The notes below the pieces were generated by a model, which saw only the letters and a list, made by a program, of their open reading frames with translations, was not told the origin of the DNA and made no database searches. DNA of 20,253 nt from a virus. The position numbers were made by a program, and so were the translations under genes. Position 1 is the stretch's first letter. Each line of letters begins with the position of its first letter. Location: IMG/VR virus record IMGVR_UViG_3300003690_000230, positions 1-20,253 of that record; one strand, written 5' to 3'. Shown here one piece after another: positions 7,991 through 14,599 of the stretch.

Positions 7991-8286
7991 CAAGCATGAC
8001 AATAACAATTATTCCAGTAGCTTGCATCTCTTCCAGAGTAGTATATATATCTACCACCAGGCAGAAACTTAAGTTCTGCTATTATCTTTATTAAATAATC
8101 TCTATCTGATTTAGACATGATAGGCATGTCGGTTCCATTACGTGTACCACAAACATCATTAACTATTGTATGTGTTCTATCTCTCCATGTTTCAAATGTG
8201 TTAGAGGCATACTTATTTCTGAATGTTGTTGATCCTAATTCTGTATTAAATTCGCTCATCATGTTGTTCCAAGTTTGGTGTTTCAT
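7990..8286 (-). CDS. nrdJ: Class II ribonucleotide reductase, N-terminal part of a broken gene
   Basis: 98 residues holding the usual start of phage NrdJ proteins: FETWRDRTHTIV, then FLPGGRYIYYSGR, then WNNC94, which carries the first Cys of the redox pair. The frame ends two residues later in tandem TGA codons, far short of a complete barrel. The sequence resumes in another frame at SCLMTGGGIG, only a few bases on. In intact relatives, as I remember them, about 20 residues containing an EDTRE-W segment join NNCY to SCLMTGGG; they are absent here. The start overlaps the end of the dUTPase-like gene by 41 bases. It is either a pseudogene fragment or one subunit of a split reductase. Confidence 0.8.
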   Translation of the reverse strand: MKHQTWNNMMSEFNTELGSTTFRNKYASNTFETWRDRTHTIVNDVCGTRNGTDMPIMSKSDRDYLIKIIAELKFLPGGRYIYYSGRDASYWNNCYCHA

Positions 8287-8668
8287 GCTTACTAAATATT
8301 AGTTGGGCTATCTTGTCTCCTCTTAGTATATCAAATGGTAAGTGTCCAGTGTTTAATAGTAATACTTTTATTTCATCTTTGAAATCTGGGCTTATAGTAC
8401 TTGGCGCATCCAAAACAAACACGCCATATTTAATAGCTATCTCTTTTCTTGATCTAATCTCTCCTATTATATCTTCTGGCATCTTAAGTTTTATTCCAAC
8501 ACCTATTACCTTTCTATCTAATGGACGTATTACCTCATCCTCTGTTGCAAAAAGATCATACCCGGCTGTTAGTTGTGTTTCTCTCCTAGGTAAAGAGAAG
8601 TTATCTTCTGTTGCTTCTATTATAACACAGTCATTCTTTGGAGTATATCTATCATACTTTTTTAACAT
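8246..8668 (-). CDS. dut: dUTPase-like trimeric-fold protein with altered active-site motifs
   Basis: 140 residues aligning to trimeric dUTPases. Motif 1 is intact (A35-G-Y-D-L-F-A41) and motif 4 is intact (R117-G-D-K-I-A-Q122). Motif 2, normally R-S-(S/G)-x-A, reads R72-S-R-K. Motif 3, normally G-x-I-D-x-x-Y, reads T91-I-S-P-D-F96, so the catalytic Asp is Ser and the base-stacking Tyr is Phe. The Gly-rich motif 5 tail (RGxxGFGSTG type) is missing: the protein ends soon after motif 4. A standard dUTPase removes dUTP and supplies dUMP; this one may be inactive, altered in substrate, or regulatory. It overlaps the preceding gene by 17 bases and the reductase fragment by 41. Confidence 0.8.
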   Translation of the reverse strand: MLKKYDRYTPKNDCVIIEATEDNFSLPRRETQLTAGYDLFATEDEVIRPLDRKVIGVGIKLKMPEDIIGEIRSRKEIAIKYGVFVLDAPSTISPDFKDEIKVLLLNTGHLPFDILRGDKIAQLIFSKHETPNLEQHDERI

Positions 8669-8867
8669 TAATATACTTCTCCTTTAAATTATTTGATTTA
8701 GCATACTCTATATATTTATTAAGAGATACACCTGAGTGCTTAAGAAATGTTTCTTCCCATGATTTTACGCTTTCTTTAGAAGTTCCATTGCTCTTGCTTC
8801 TATATATTTCTCTTGCTAATTTATAAATGACCTCATCAAATAGTTCTCCTTTAGAAAGGTACGTCAT
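8652..8867 (-). CDS. Small unrecognised protein between ssb and the dUTPase-like gene
   Basis: 71 residues, Lys/Glu rich and probably helical, ending in a basic tail (EKYINVKKV). No motif recognised, no Cys and no membrane segment. The ATG lies inside the last codons of ssb (17-base overlap), and its 3' end overlaps the dUTPase-like gene by 17 bases. The operon packing supports it as real; the function is unknown. Confidence 0.65.
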   Translation of the reverse strand: MTYLSKGELFDEVIYKLAREIYRSKSNGTSKESVKSWEETFLKHSGVSLNKYIEYAKSNNLKEKYINVKKV

Positions 8868-9282
8868 CGACTACTTGCTCCGATATGCTGGCCATTTCTT
8901 TTTTAGCATCGTCACTTACCTCCCTCTTATACTCTGGAGCGGAAGCTTCTACTTCTTTATAAGCGTCTGGACTATTAATCATCTGTAACATCTTACCTTG
9001 TATATCTGTGGTGTATCTTTCTATCCCATCTTTTCCTGTGTATTTTCTGTAATCAATAGAACCTTCTACGTATAAGTTTGTTCCTTTAGTTACGTAAGAA
9101 TCTACAACATCTGCTGTCTTTCCATAGAATATTACTTTATGCCAGTCAGATTTTTTATATTCCCCGTAACCAGATTCAGTTACCATATCTACTTGTGCTA
9201 TCTTATTACCATTCTTAGTAGATCTAATGGTTGGGTCCTTCCATACGTAACCTAATATAATAGCTTTATTAATTCCTTTCAT
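8851..9282 (-). CDS. ssb: Single-stranded DNA-binding protein
   Basis: 143 residues with a clear SSB OB-fold: it opens MKGINKAIILGYV, continues through KNGNKIAQVDMVTES, DWHKVIFYGKTADVV and LYVEGSIDYRKYTGKDG, and reaches MLQMI near residue 110. A short linker leads to an acidic tip ending DDVPF, matching the C-terminal peptide through which SSB recruits partner enzymes. It coats single-stranded DNA in replication and recombination. The start has a GGAG site 8 bases upstream and lies 14 bases inside the exonuclease gene, so it is made with the exonuclease and annealase. Confidence 0.93.
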   Translation of the reverse strand: MKGINKAIILGYVWKDPTIRSTKNGNKIAQVDMVTESGYGEYKKSDWHKVIFYGKTADVVDSYVTKGTNLYVEGSIDYRKYTGKDGIERYTTDIQGKMLQMINSPDAYKEVEASAPEYKREVSDDAKKEMASISEQVVDDVPF

Positions 9283-10051
9283 AATGTTTCTCCGGCCAAT
9301 ACTGCTTTACATTTTTCCATAAGGTTAAAGAAGAACTAAATATTTCCCAGTACCTCTCATAGTTTTCTTTGCTCCATTCATGAAATACTGTTAGTCCTGG
9401 TTCTGTTGCGCTAATAAATATGTTAGCCATCTTTCTTACTGTAGGAGTCTCTGATTTTTTTGAGCTTTTTTCTAATCCAGTTACAGCATAGGCCATAAGT
9501 TGGTAGGCCATAGTGTCATAGGCTAATTGTTTATGATCAGTTCCAAACTCTTTTGTCTTAAAATCTATAGCCCATTCATCTGACAACAAGTCTACCATAC
9601 CACCATAGCCTAGCTTGGGTTCTGAGAATGTTACTTCAGATTTCCATTCCTGTTCTCCACAGTTTATATTTAATAAAGATTTAACTGAATTAAATATAGC
9701 TTCATCATTTCCTTTAGGTTTTTCTTCCTCCTTAAAAGCCTTTTCTAACATGGTGTGTATTCTGTTGCCTCTTTCAGCTGCCTTTGTTGATTCTTCTTTT
9801 GAGTTAGCTAAAATTCTTTTTGTATATTCTGCATCTGTTTCTGCTACATGTCTGTCTAAATTAATAGCTGAGTCTATAGCCTTGTTAATTTTCCATTGGT
9901 CAAGCCCGGGCTTAGCCATGATATCTAATACGGATGTTACTGATGGCATCCATCCGAACTTTCTTGCATCACGTAACGTAGAAGCTCTAAGCTTTCCATT
10001 CTTACTAGCAACAAAGTGTTGTGGGTTTCCTTCTTTGTCATACCAGTGCAT
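9269..10051 (-). CDS. PD-(D/E)XK exonuclease (RecB/RecE-like recombination nuclease)
   Basis: 260 residues. Seen: GNRIH99 with a following helix, GYGGMVD154, the core I-D163-F-K165-TK, and Q184-LMAY. This is the ordered set (His, Asp, D-x-K, Gln-Tyr) of RecB/Cas4/YqaJ-like nucleases. With a Rad52-type annealase and ssb in the same operon, the likely job is 5'-end resection for phage single-strand annealing, like lambda Red exonuclease or RecE, though it is closer to the RecB-like class by motif. The ATG shares one base with the stop of the upstream small gene (TAATG). A Cas4-like role is possible in principle, but the Cys cluster of Cas4 is absent. Confidence 0.85.
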   Translation of the reverse strand: MHWYDKEGNPQHFVASKNGKLRASTLRDARKFGWMPSVTSVLDIMAKPGLDQWKINKAIDSAINLDRHVAETDAEYTKRILANSKEESTKAAERGNRIHTMLEKAFKEEEKPKGNDEAIFNSVKSLLNINCGEQEWKSEVTFSEPKLGYGGMVDLLSDEWAIDFKTKEFGTDHKQLAYDTMAYQLMAYAVTGLEKSSKKSETPTVRKMANIFISATEPGLTVFHEWSKENYERYWEIFSSSLTLWKNVKQYWPEKHYERN

Positions 10052-10266
10052 TATTTAAAATCCCCCCAATAATCTTCTCGATCATATCCTTTAAGGTCAC
10101 ATATCTCATGTATTAAATCATCAACCTCATGACAAGTATCTGCCATAGCTGAACCAACCTCTAGTACTGATTTAATTACTACGTCAGTAGAATTAATTAA
10201 TTTTAATACTAGCACATCATATTCAGTCGGTTCCTTTTTTGCTTTTACTGTTTTCTTTGCCGTCAT
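10051..10266 (-). CDS. Small unrecognised protein in the recombination block
   Basis: 71 residues: a Lys-rich N-terminus (MTAKKTVKAKKEPTEYD), then a likely amphipathic helical body with an acidic C-terminus (DLIHEICDLKGYDREDYWG). The start is well supported by AAGGAG about 7 bases upstream, although this puts it 44 bases inside the annealase gene in another frame. Its stop overlaps the exonuclease start. It could be an accessory of the annealase/exonuclease pair, from position only. Confidence 0.65.
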   Translation of the reverse strand: MTAKKTVKAKKEPTEYDVLVLKLINSTDVVIKSVLEVGSAMADTCHEVDDLIHEICDLKGYDREDYWGDFK

Positions 10267-10729
10267 CGTTAGTCTCCTTTTTATGTAGTTGAACTACTGA
10301 AGCTTTATCTCTTTCCTCAAGCAGAGCATCATACCCTTCTGGTGTAGCCCAGGATGCTGGGTTTCTGTTACCATCAAATGCTTTGGGGTGATATAAATAA
10401 CGTCCTATTCCCCAAGGAACAGCTGCCCTTACGAGTGCCTTACTTAGACCGCCTTTCTCTGGCTCAATATTCGTGTCACCTGATCCATCTGCTTTGGAAA
10501 TCCATTCATCTTCTATCTTACAGGCTATAGTGCAAACCATTCTTTCGCCTATCCATTCAAAGCCTGCTTGCCAACCAGCAATCCCGAATACTGCATCTAA
10601 TCTATTCATTACATCTCTAGCATCTATGTGTGCTAATTCTTTTCCCTTGAATCCTGGTATCCATTTTATTTGGTTGACTGGATACGGTCGTTTAAGTTTC
10701 TTCTCTAAATCTTTTATGTAATTATTCAT
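10223..10729 (-). CDS. Rad52/Rad22-type single-strand annealing protein
   Basis: 168 residues. The N-terminal 125 carry the Rad52-family pattern: DARDVMNRLDAVFGIAGWQ, a beta sheet through MVCTIACKIEDEW, then a GLSKALVRAAVPWGIGRYLY segment, matching the helix with the K-A-x-(K/R)-R-A-a...WGIGRYLY signature. Family members form rings that anneal complementary single strands. The tail (residues 130-168) is charged and disordered. The exonuclease, ssb and NinB-like genes are close by. The start overlaps the preceding 51-residue gene by 8 bases. Confidence 0.85.
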   Translation of the reverse strand: MNNYIKDLEKKLKRPYPVNQIKWIPGFKGKELAHIDARDVMNRLDAVFGIAGWQAGFEWIGERMVCTIACKIEDEWISKADGSGDTNIEPEKGGLSKALVRAAVPWGIGRYLYHPKAFDGNRNPASWATPEGYDALLEERDKASVVQLHKKETNDDGKENSKSKKGTD

Positions 10730-10877
10730 CTTGTAACTCTCTTTCTTTCTTCTCTTTCTTTTCTAAACTATCTAACCATTCTTCATACTCTCTTTCGTAT
10801 TGCTCTTTTTCAGAGTCTTCCATCTGTTGTTGAGAGTCGTCATCATCCGGTAAATAATTCATTTTATAATCAGACAT
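10722..10877 (-). CDS. Very small acidic, helical protein (51 aa)
   Basis: Found by reading the gap between the annealase and NinB-like genes. An ATG at 10877 lies 8 bases inside the NinB-like gene, with GGAGAAAGG just upstream; its TAA overlaps the annealase start by 8 bases. The product has an Asp tetrad near residue 11, then an uninterrupted charged stretch rich in Glu and Lys (residues 20-51) that should be one long helix or coiled coil. The tight fit at both ends is the main argument that it is real. No family recognised. Confidence 0.6.
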   Translation of the reverse strand: MSDYKMNYLPDDDDSQQQMEDSEKEQYEREYEEWLDSLEKKEKKERELQDE

Positions 10878-11271
10878 ATCCTTTCTCCAGTTCCGAGGGA
10901 TAATATATCCCTGCTTGTATTAAGACTGCTTCAACTTTATCCATGTATTCTCCAAACTCTGCTACTGTTAGACTTGATGTTTGTATAGGAACTTCACGCG
11001 TCTCTCCTTTAAGGCTAGTAACTTCCTGCATACCTAAAACTTCTATTGTCATTATAGTATGTAGTTCGTTGATAGTATATCCAGATTCATTTGATGCTTG
11101 TCTTATCATATACCAATATCTATTGTTCTGATCTACTGATCTCTGATTTTTATTACTGTATGGTCGAACTATAACCTCTATCTTTACATTTGTCAAGATC
11201 AAATTATCAATGAAACTTACACAATCTTTTTTAGATTCTGCGTTTTCTATCTTAAACTTCTTAGTTTTCAT
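10870..11271 (-). CDS. ninB: NinB-like recombination mediator
   Basis: 133 residues. The central string N-Q-R-S-V-D-Q-N-N-R-Y-W-Y matches the NinB hallmark (RS-x-x-QN-x-x-YW), preceded by the short strand IEVIVRPY and followed by helices with ELHTIM and a late SLTVAEFGEYMD-x-V segment. Lambda NinB (Orf) binds single-stranded DNA and helps strand exchange in the Red pathway. Its place beside an annealase, exonuclease and HNH (NinG-like role) genes repeats the lambda logic. Overall similarity outside the hallmark is weak. A candidate promoter lies about 30 bases upstream, within the previous gene. Confidence 0.7.
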   Translation of the reverse strand: MKTKKFKIENAESKKDCVSFIDNLILTNVKIEVIVRPYSNKNQRSVDQNNRYWYMIRQASNESGYTINELHTIMTIEVLGMQEVTSLKGETREVPIQTSSLTVAEFGEYMDKVEAVLIQAGIYYPSELEKGYV

Positions 11272-11283
11272 TTAATAGTCCTC

Positions 11284-11553
11284 TTACTTAAAACTACCTT
11301 CTATTATACCACACTCGAATGCATGTCCTATAGTTTGTAGGCACCACCTTAGTTGAGTCTCCTTATCTATAGCACCACTATGACATTCTTGGTGATGTTC
11401 ATAACATACCGGAAGGGTAAAATAATCTGGTGCCTTCTTACCCATACCAGTTCCAAGAGCTAGTATCCTAAGATGATGGGCTTGTGTATATTGATAACCA
11501 CAGTAAATACATGGCTGTTCTGATACCCACTGCAAATATTTTTTTGATTTCAT
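11284..11553 (-). CDS. HNH-type nuclease (DUF968/Ref/NinG-like class)
   Basis: Counting from the ATG at 11553 (ATGA overlap with the previous stop) there are 89 residues; an in-frame ATG at 11592 would add 13. Seen: C15-x-x-C18, A25-H26-H27, the GTGMGKKAPDYFTLPVC strip, then H53-H54 and H58. This Cys2 plus AHH...D...P-(L/V)-C-x-x-HH-x-x-x-H arrangement is that of small phage HNH nucleases involved in recombination (DUF968, Ref, NinG-like). The enzyme should cut DNA using a His/metal site. Position next to the NinB-like gene supports a branch-cutting or recombination role rather than homing. Confidence 0.75.
   Translation of the reverse strand: MKSKKYLQWVSEQPCIYCGYQYTQAHHLRILALGTGMGKKAPDYFTLPVCYEHHQECHSGAIDKETQLRWCLQTIGHAFECGIIEGSFK
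11303..11311 (-). promoter_or_regulatory. Candidate extended -10 promoter ahead of the NinB-like gene
   Basis: Minus strand reads TGTGGTATAATAGA, containing a perfect extended -10 (TGn-TATAAT). The NinB-like start is 32 bases downstream of the element, a sensible leader with a GAGGA site. No good -35 is seen at 17 bases. The same 14 bases recur at 14588-14601. It is inside the last codons of the HNH gene, so coding chance is possible. Confidence 0.35.
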
Positions 11554-12092
11554 CTTATTCTTTTGAATGCTCTGTGTAGTTCCATCTCCCATTCTTGTGT
11601 CGTTGCCATAAGAGTATTAAAATAATTATATTTAATATGTCTTTGAAATCTACTCAGCATAGAAGTACGATGATCCTCTATTCCATATATATATCTAGCC
11701 CTAGCGCTATCACTCATTGATCTGGTGCCAACACCTAAACATACATCACATTTATATATTTTATCTTGTACTATTAACTGCTTTCTTCCATTACACTTGG
11801 GGCATACAGCAGGGCTTAACGATTCTTCCAGTGCTAAGTTAACTATACTATATATATCTTTTCTTGTCAAGCTTTTATTCCATTTAGCTTTTAAGGCGCA
11901 GCTTAACAGACTTCTTAAAACATGTGGCCTTTGGCTATACTCCATAGAATATTTAAGTCTAGCATATCTAGACGCACCATTACTAACGGTTGCCAAAATC
12001 ATACACACATCTGTCCAAGGAACTCTATTGCTCGGCCCCCAAATACTGGGAGACTTAACCGTAAGAGACTTCAGCGATTCTAGGCCTGACAT
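11550..12092 (-). CDS. Zinc-binding antitermination protein Q-like
   Basis: 180 residues. A central C97-P-K-C100-NG...C115-D-V-C118-LGVGTR forms a DnaJ-like zinc finger, followed by ARARYIYGIEDHRTSMLSRF, the arrangement seen in lambdoid phage Q-type antiterminators of the zinc-finger class. Such proteins bind RNA polymerase at the late promoter and suppress termination. The N-terminal half (helical, Ser and Arg rich) is not distinctive. The gene lies within the early operon, as q does among the nin genes of lambda. The ATG at 12092 lies 38 bases inside the upstream gene. The assignment is by pattern; a general Zn-binding phage protein is the alternative. Confidence 0.55.
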   Translation of the reverse strand: MSGLESLKSLTVKSPSIWGPSNRVPWTDVCMILATVSNGASRYARLKYSMEYSQRPHVLRSLLSCALKAKWNKSLTRKDIYSIVNLALEESLSPAVCPKCNGRKQLIVQDKIYKCDVCLGVGTRSMSDSARARYIYGIEDHRTSMLSRFQRHIKYNYFNTLMATTQEWEMELHRAFKRIR

Positions 12093-12282
12093 CTTTGTAT
12101 ATTTCCTTATATATTTTTATTGTTGGGTTGTTATCTCCTCTTACTACACCGAACTCGACATAATTTTTAAACATTGCACAGGCCACCTTATTATCAGAGC
12201 ATTTTTCAAACCACAAACACGGTGTACATGGTGGTTCTTCGCTCTTGATAGCCCTAAGTATATTAAATATTGGTCTATCCAT
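12055..12282 (-). CDS. Small Cys-rich phage protein
   Basis: 75 residues. Residues 19-40 hold P-C-T-P-C-LWFEK-C and A-C-AMFKNYV, a four-Cys set (CxxCx5Cx5C) that probably binds zinc or forms a compact knuckle; this kind of small protein recurs in phages without an assigned role. The start is firm: AAGGAGAAC precedes the ATG, which lies 8 bases inside the resolvase-like gene. The 3' end overlaps the Q-like gene by 38 bases. Confidence 0.7.
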   Translation of the reverse strand: MDRPIFNILRAIKSEEPPCTPCLWFEKCSDNKVACAMFKNYVEFGVVRGDNNPTIKIYKEIYKDVRPRIAEVSYG

Positions 12283-12601
12283 TGTTCTCCTTCTTTAATT
12301 TATCCATAAAATCCTTTGCTCTAAATATTATTAATGTATCTTCAAATGAAGAACCCTTTTCTTTTAAGAATACCACTGGTGTCTTACCGTTTCTTGATGA
12401 AGCAACTGCTTGAGACATGGCATCCTTAATCCATAAGGGTATTTGTTTTCTATACTTACATTCAATAGAAAGATACTCGCTTGTTACATCTGGTACGCTA
12501 CCCCTAACTCTACCAGTCACAGGAATTCTAATAGAGTGATCCCCCAGCTCGCTTAAAAAAGCACCGACTGACCTTTCAAATTTTTTCCATGTCTTATCCA
12601 T
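12275..12601 (-). CDS. PD-(D/E)XK nuclease, phage Holliday-junction-resolvase-like
   Basis: I chose the ATG at 12601, which overlaps the helicase stop by 8 bases and gives the expected MDKTWKKFER opening; an ATG at 12634 would add 11 residues. 108 residues. Seen: an IPVTGR strand, D38, E47-C-K49, then a helix with Q64 (AMSQAVA), followed by TPVVFLKEKG and a final IIFRAKDF strand/helix. The D...ExK...Q core is the PD-(D/E)XK catalytic site as in archaeal Hjc-like and phage resolvase-like proteins. It may resolve branches formed by the annealing system or replication; the true substrate is unknown. Confidence 0.75.
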   Translation of the reverse strand: MDKTWKKFERSVGAFLSELGDHSIRIPVTGRVRGSVPDVTSEYLSIECKYRKQIPLWIKDAMSQAVASSRNGKTPVVFLKEKGSSFEDTLIIFRAKDFMDKLKKENNG

Positions 12602-14360
12602 TGTAAATTTGAGGGGGTATTTCTTTTGTAGCATTAAGTGGTAAATGATACGTGCCCATTCTCCAATTATATGTTAACTCTCCAATACCTATCTTACCAT
12701 CCTGTCTAAATCTAATCTTTTGTACATGAACCTCCACCAAACACCCTTCTTCTTTTGCTAAGTCTCTCCAAATTGTTATACAATTATCAGACTTGTCTCT
12801 CCATCTAGCTGAACCACTTATATCATAAGGTGTAGGTATAGGAATCTTTCCTGACTTATCTCTATAAAGTTTAGCCGGGTGTGCTATTACCCATATATGT
12901 ATACCATAACGTCTACCAAATTGTCTTATTCTTTTTAAGGCTACAGAAATATATTCTGTTTCTGTTTGGTTGTTATCTCTCATGTGTTCAAGTTCATTCC
13001 AAGGGTCTATAACTAAACCACGTATACCTTTAGTAAGAACCAGGCGCTTAGCGGCTTCTAAAATTACATCTATTGACCACTCCTTATCATCACTAGGAAG
13101 TATCCAAGTAAAGTGTTTAGTGAGCCAACTCTTTCCTTTAACAAGATCCTCTTTTGACATTCGAGGAGTGGGCCCATCCATAAATGGTTGCCCTATATAT
13201 TTTTCTAATACTCTAGCCATATGATCTTCAAGTGGTTGATTCTCTGGTGAGAACACAGCGAAATTCCAACCATGATTCTTGGCTATGTTTACCATCACTG
13301 CATCCATCCAATTAGATTTACCACTGCTTGGTATACCTGTAACTACAGTAAAAGCTCCCGCTCTTACCAGATAATAAGGATCAATTGTACTCCATCCTGT
13401 ACTCACACCCCTATCCACACCATTATCATATAATCTGTCGATTGATTCTGTGAGGTTGTCGGCATCATAAGTTCCCGCTATTGGGTATGGCTTAGCGTGT
13501 GAGATACACTCAGACAGTACAGTTTTTCCGTACTTAACTAGAACATCGTTAGCATCTTTACATCCTTCAGGCCATACAACTTTATGGCATTTATCTTTAC
13601 CTAATCTCCTAGATAATTCTTCTTCCAGTTTATTACCGGGACCATCATTGTCAACTGCTATAATAATTCTTTCTACATTCTTAAACTTTTCGGAGTGTAG
13701 CCAAGGATCATTTAGGTAATCAAACTTAGAAGAATAGTCGTCGCTGTTAACAGGAGGAGCACCGTCAGGCACACTCAAGCAAGTTCTAATACCTGCTTCC
13801 CATAAAGAAAGTTTATCAATTTCTCCTTCAACTATTGCAACATTAATATTCTCACCTTCTATATCATCTATCCCATAGAAACATCGTTGTGCCCCTGCTT
13901 CTAATCTGAAATTTTTCTTACCATCACGATATTTAACATTGATTAATTCTCCATTCTTAAAATAGGGAAAGGCAATAGCCATAGTAAAGTCTTCTTCTTG
14001 TGGCATGTATACTTTCCTCTGTCCAATATGATTTTCTTCTAATGTTGTTTGGCTTATCCCCCTATCAGAAAACCATTTAAGTATGGACGGTTTAATAGAT
14101 GATGGCGGAACAGGTTCAGGCTTAACATACTTAGGCTTACGCCAGTGTAATGCTAACGGTCCAGCATTATCTTTACCATTAGCTAAGGTTCCTGCCCATC
14201 CACAATGGTGGCACAACCATATACCTTCATCTATATTAACTGATAGGCAGGCAGCCTTCTTCTTCCTTCTCTGAGAAGAACAACTAGGACATTGAGTATG
14301 GGTCTGACCGGACGTTGCTCTCGCTGTCAGTTTAATACCAAAGTCCTCAAATGTTTTCAT
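12594..14360 (-). CDS. DNA primase-helicase (T7 gp4-like)
   Basis: 588 residues with all modules of a fused phage primase-helicase. Zinc-binding domain: C24, C27, C50, C53. TOPRIM core: VEGE180 (E179 region) and D237-N-D239. Helicase: Walker A G342-IPSSGKS349, Walker B VIDPW with D452, sensor H494 in IWVIAHP, then SGSARWRDKSDN near the arginine-finger region. It unwinds the fork and lays primers. T7 gp4 is similar in size (566 residues). The ATG overlaps the preceding stop (ATGA), with GGGGGA upstream. A separate DNA polymerase is not in the window. It sets the replication core of the operon. Confidence 0.95.
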   Translation of the reverse strand: MKTFEDFGIKLTARATSGQTHTQCPSCSSQRRKKKAACLSVNIDEGIWLCHHCGWAGTLANGKDNAGPLALHWRKPKYVKPEPVPPSSIKPSILKWFSDRGISQTTLEENHIGQRKVYMPQEEDFTMAIAFPYFKNGELINVKYRDGKKNFRLEAGAQRCFYGIDDIEGENINVAIVEGEIDKLSLWEAGIRTCLSVPDGAPPVNSDDYSSKFDYLNDPWLHSEKFKNVERIIIAVDNDGPGNKLEEELSRRLGKDKCHKVVWPEGCKDANDVLVKYGKTVLSECISHAKPYPIAGTYDADNLTESIDRLYDNGVDRGVSTGWSTIDPYYLVRAGAFTVVTGIPSSGKSNWMDAVMVNIAKNHGWNFAVFSPENQPLEDHMARVLEKYIGQPFMDGPTPRMSKEDLVKGKSWLTKHFTWILPSDDKEWSIDVILEAAKRLVLTKGIRGLVIDPWNELEHMRDNNQTETEYISVALKRIRQFGRRYGIHIWVIAHPAKLYRDKSGKIPIPTPYDISGSARWRDKSDNCITIWRDLAKEEGCLVEVHVQKIRFRQDGKIGIGELTYNWRMGTYHLPLNATKEIPPQIYNG

Positions 14361-14575
14361 GCAGTTCCCCCATAGTTCATATATGTCTCCTCGACTAATT
14401 GTTTAACTCTACCTTTTGCATCCTTTAACTCTCTATATGCTATCAATAATGATATAGCGCTGTTCACATCTCCCCAATCCATATTGATAACAGTTGCCAT
14501 GTTACCTACTTCGTGAATAAGACCTACACCATTTTCCATATCTTCATTGTCTACCCATGTAACATCTATACTCAT
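14357..14575 (-). CDS. Small unrecognised protein upstream of the primase-helicase
   Basis: 72 residues, acidic at the N-terminus (DVTWVDNEDMENG), with a helical C-terminal half (AISLLIAYRELKDAKGRVKQLVEE). No recognised motif. A TAGGAG site stands 8 bases before the ATG, and its stop overlaps the primase-helicase start by 4 bases. A candidate extended -10 element lies 16 bases upstream. Confidence 0.7.
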   Translation of the reverse strand: MSIDVTWVDNEDMENGVGLIHEVGNMATVINMDWGDVNSAISLLIAYRELKDAKGRVKQLVEETYMNYGGTA

Positions 14576-14590
14576 AATTATCTCCTATCT

Positions 14591-14599
14591 ATTATACCA
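14591..14599 (-). promoter_or_regulatory. Candidate extended -10 element between two small genes
   Basis: The minus strand reads TGTGGTATAATAGA, same as the element at 11303-11311, with a perfect TGG-TATAAT. It overlaps the TAA of the upstream gene. The predicted RNA start would fall very close to the Shine-Dalgarno of the next gene, leaving a very short leader. No convincing -35 at 17 bases. Confidence 0.3.

Noticed and set aside
7980-8020. Programmed ribosomal frameshift joining the two reductase parts
   Set aside because: No slippery heptamer is evident, and a simple shift would still leave out about 20 conserved residues between NNCY and SCLM.
7815-8057. 80-residue minus-strand frame across the reductase break
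   Set aside because: It is the third frame over the damaged region; its residues match neither half of the reductase and its start has no support.
8313-8687. 124-residue plus-strand frame
   Set aside because: It is antisense to the dUTPase-like gene, with no ribosome site or motif.
9269-10051. Cas4 identity for the RecB-like nuclease
   Set aside because: The iron-sulphur Cys cluster of Cas4 is absent and the annealase/ssb neighbours fit phage recombination.
9615-10058. 147-residue plus-strand frame
   Set aside because: It is antisense to the exonuclease gene, whose catalytic motifs are all present.
11725-12309. 194-residue plus-strand frame
   Set aside because: It is the complement of the Q-like, Cys-rich and resolvase-like genes, which have recognisable motifs and start sites.
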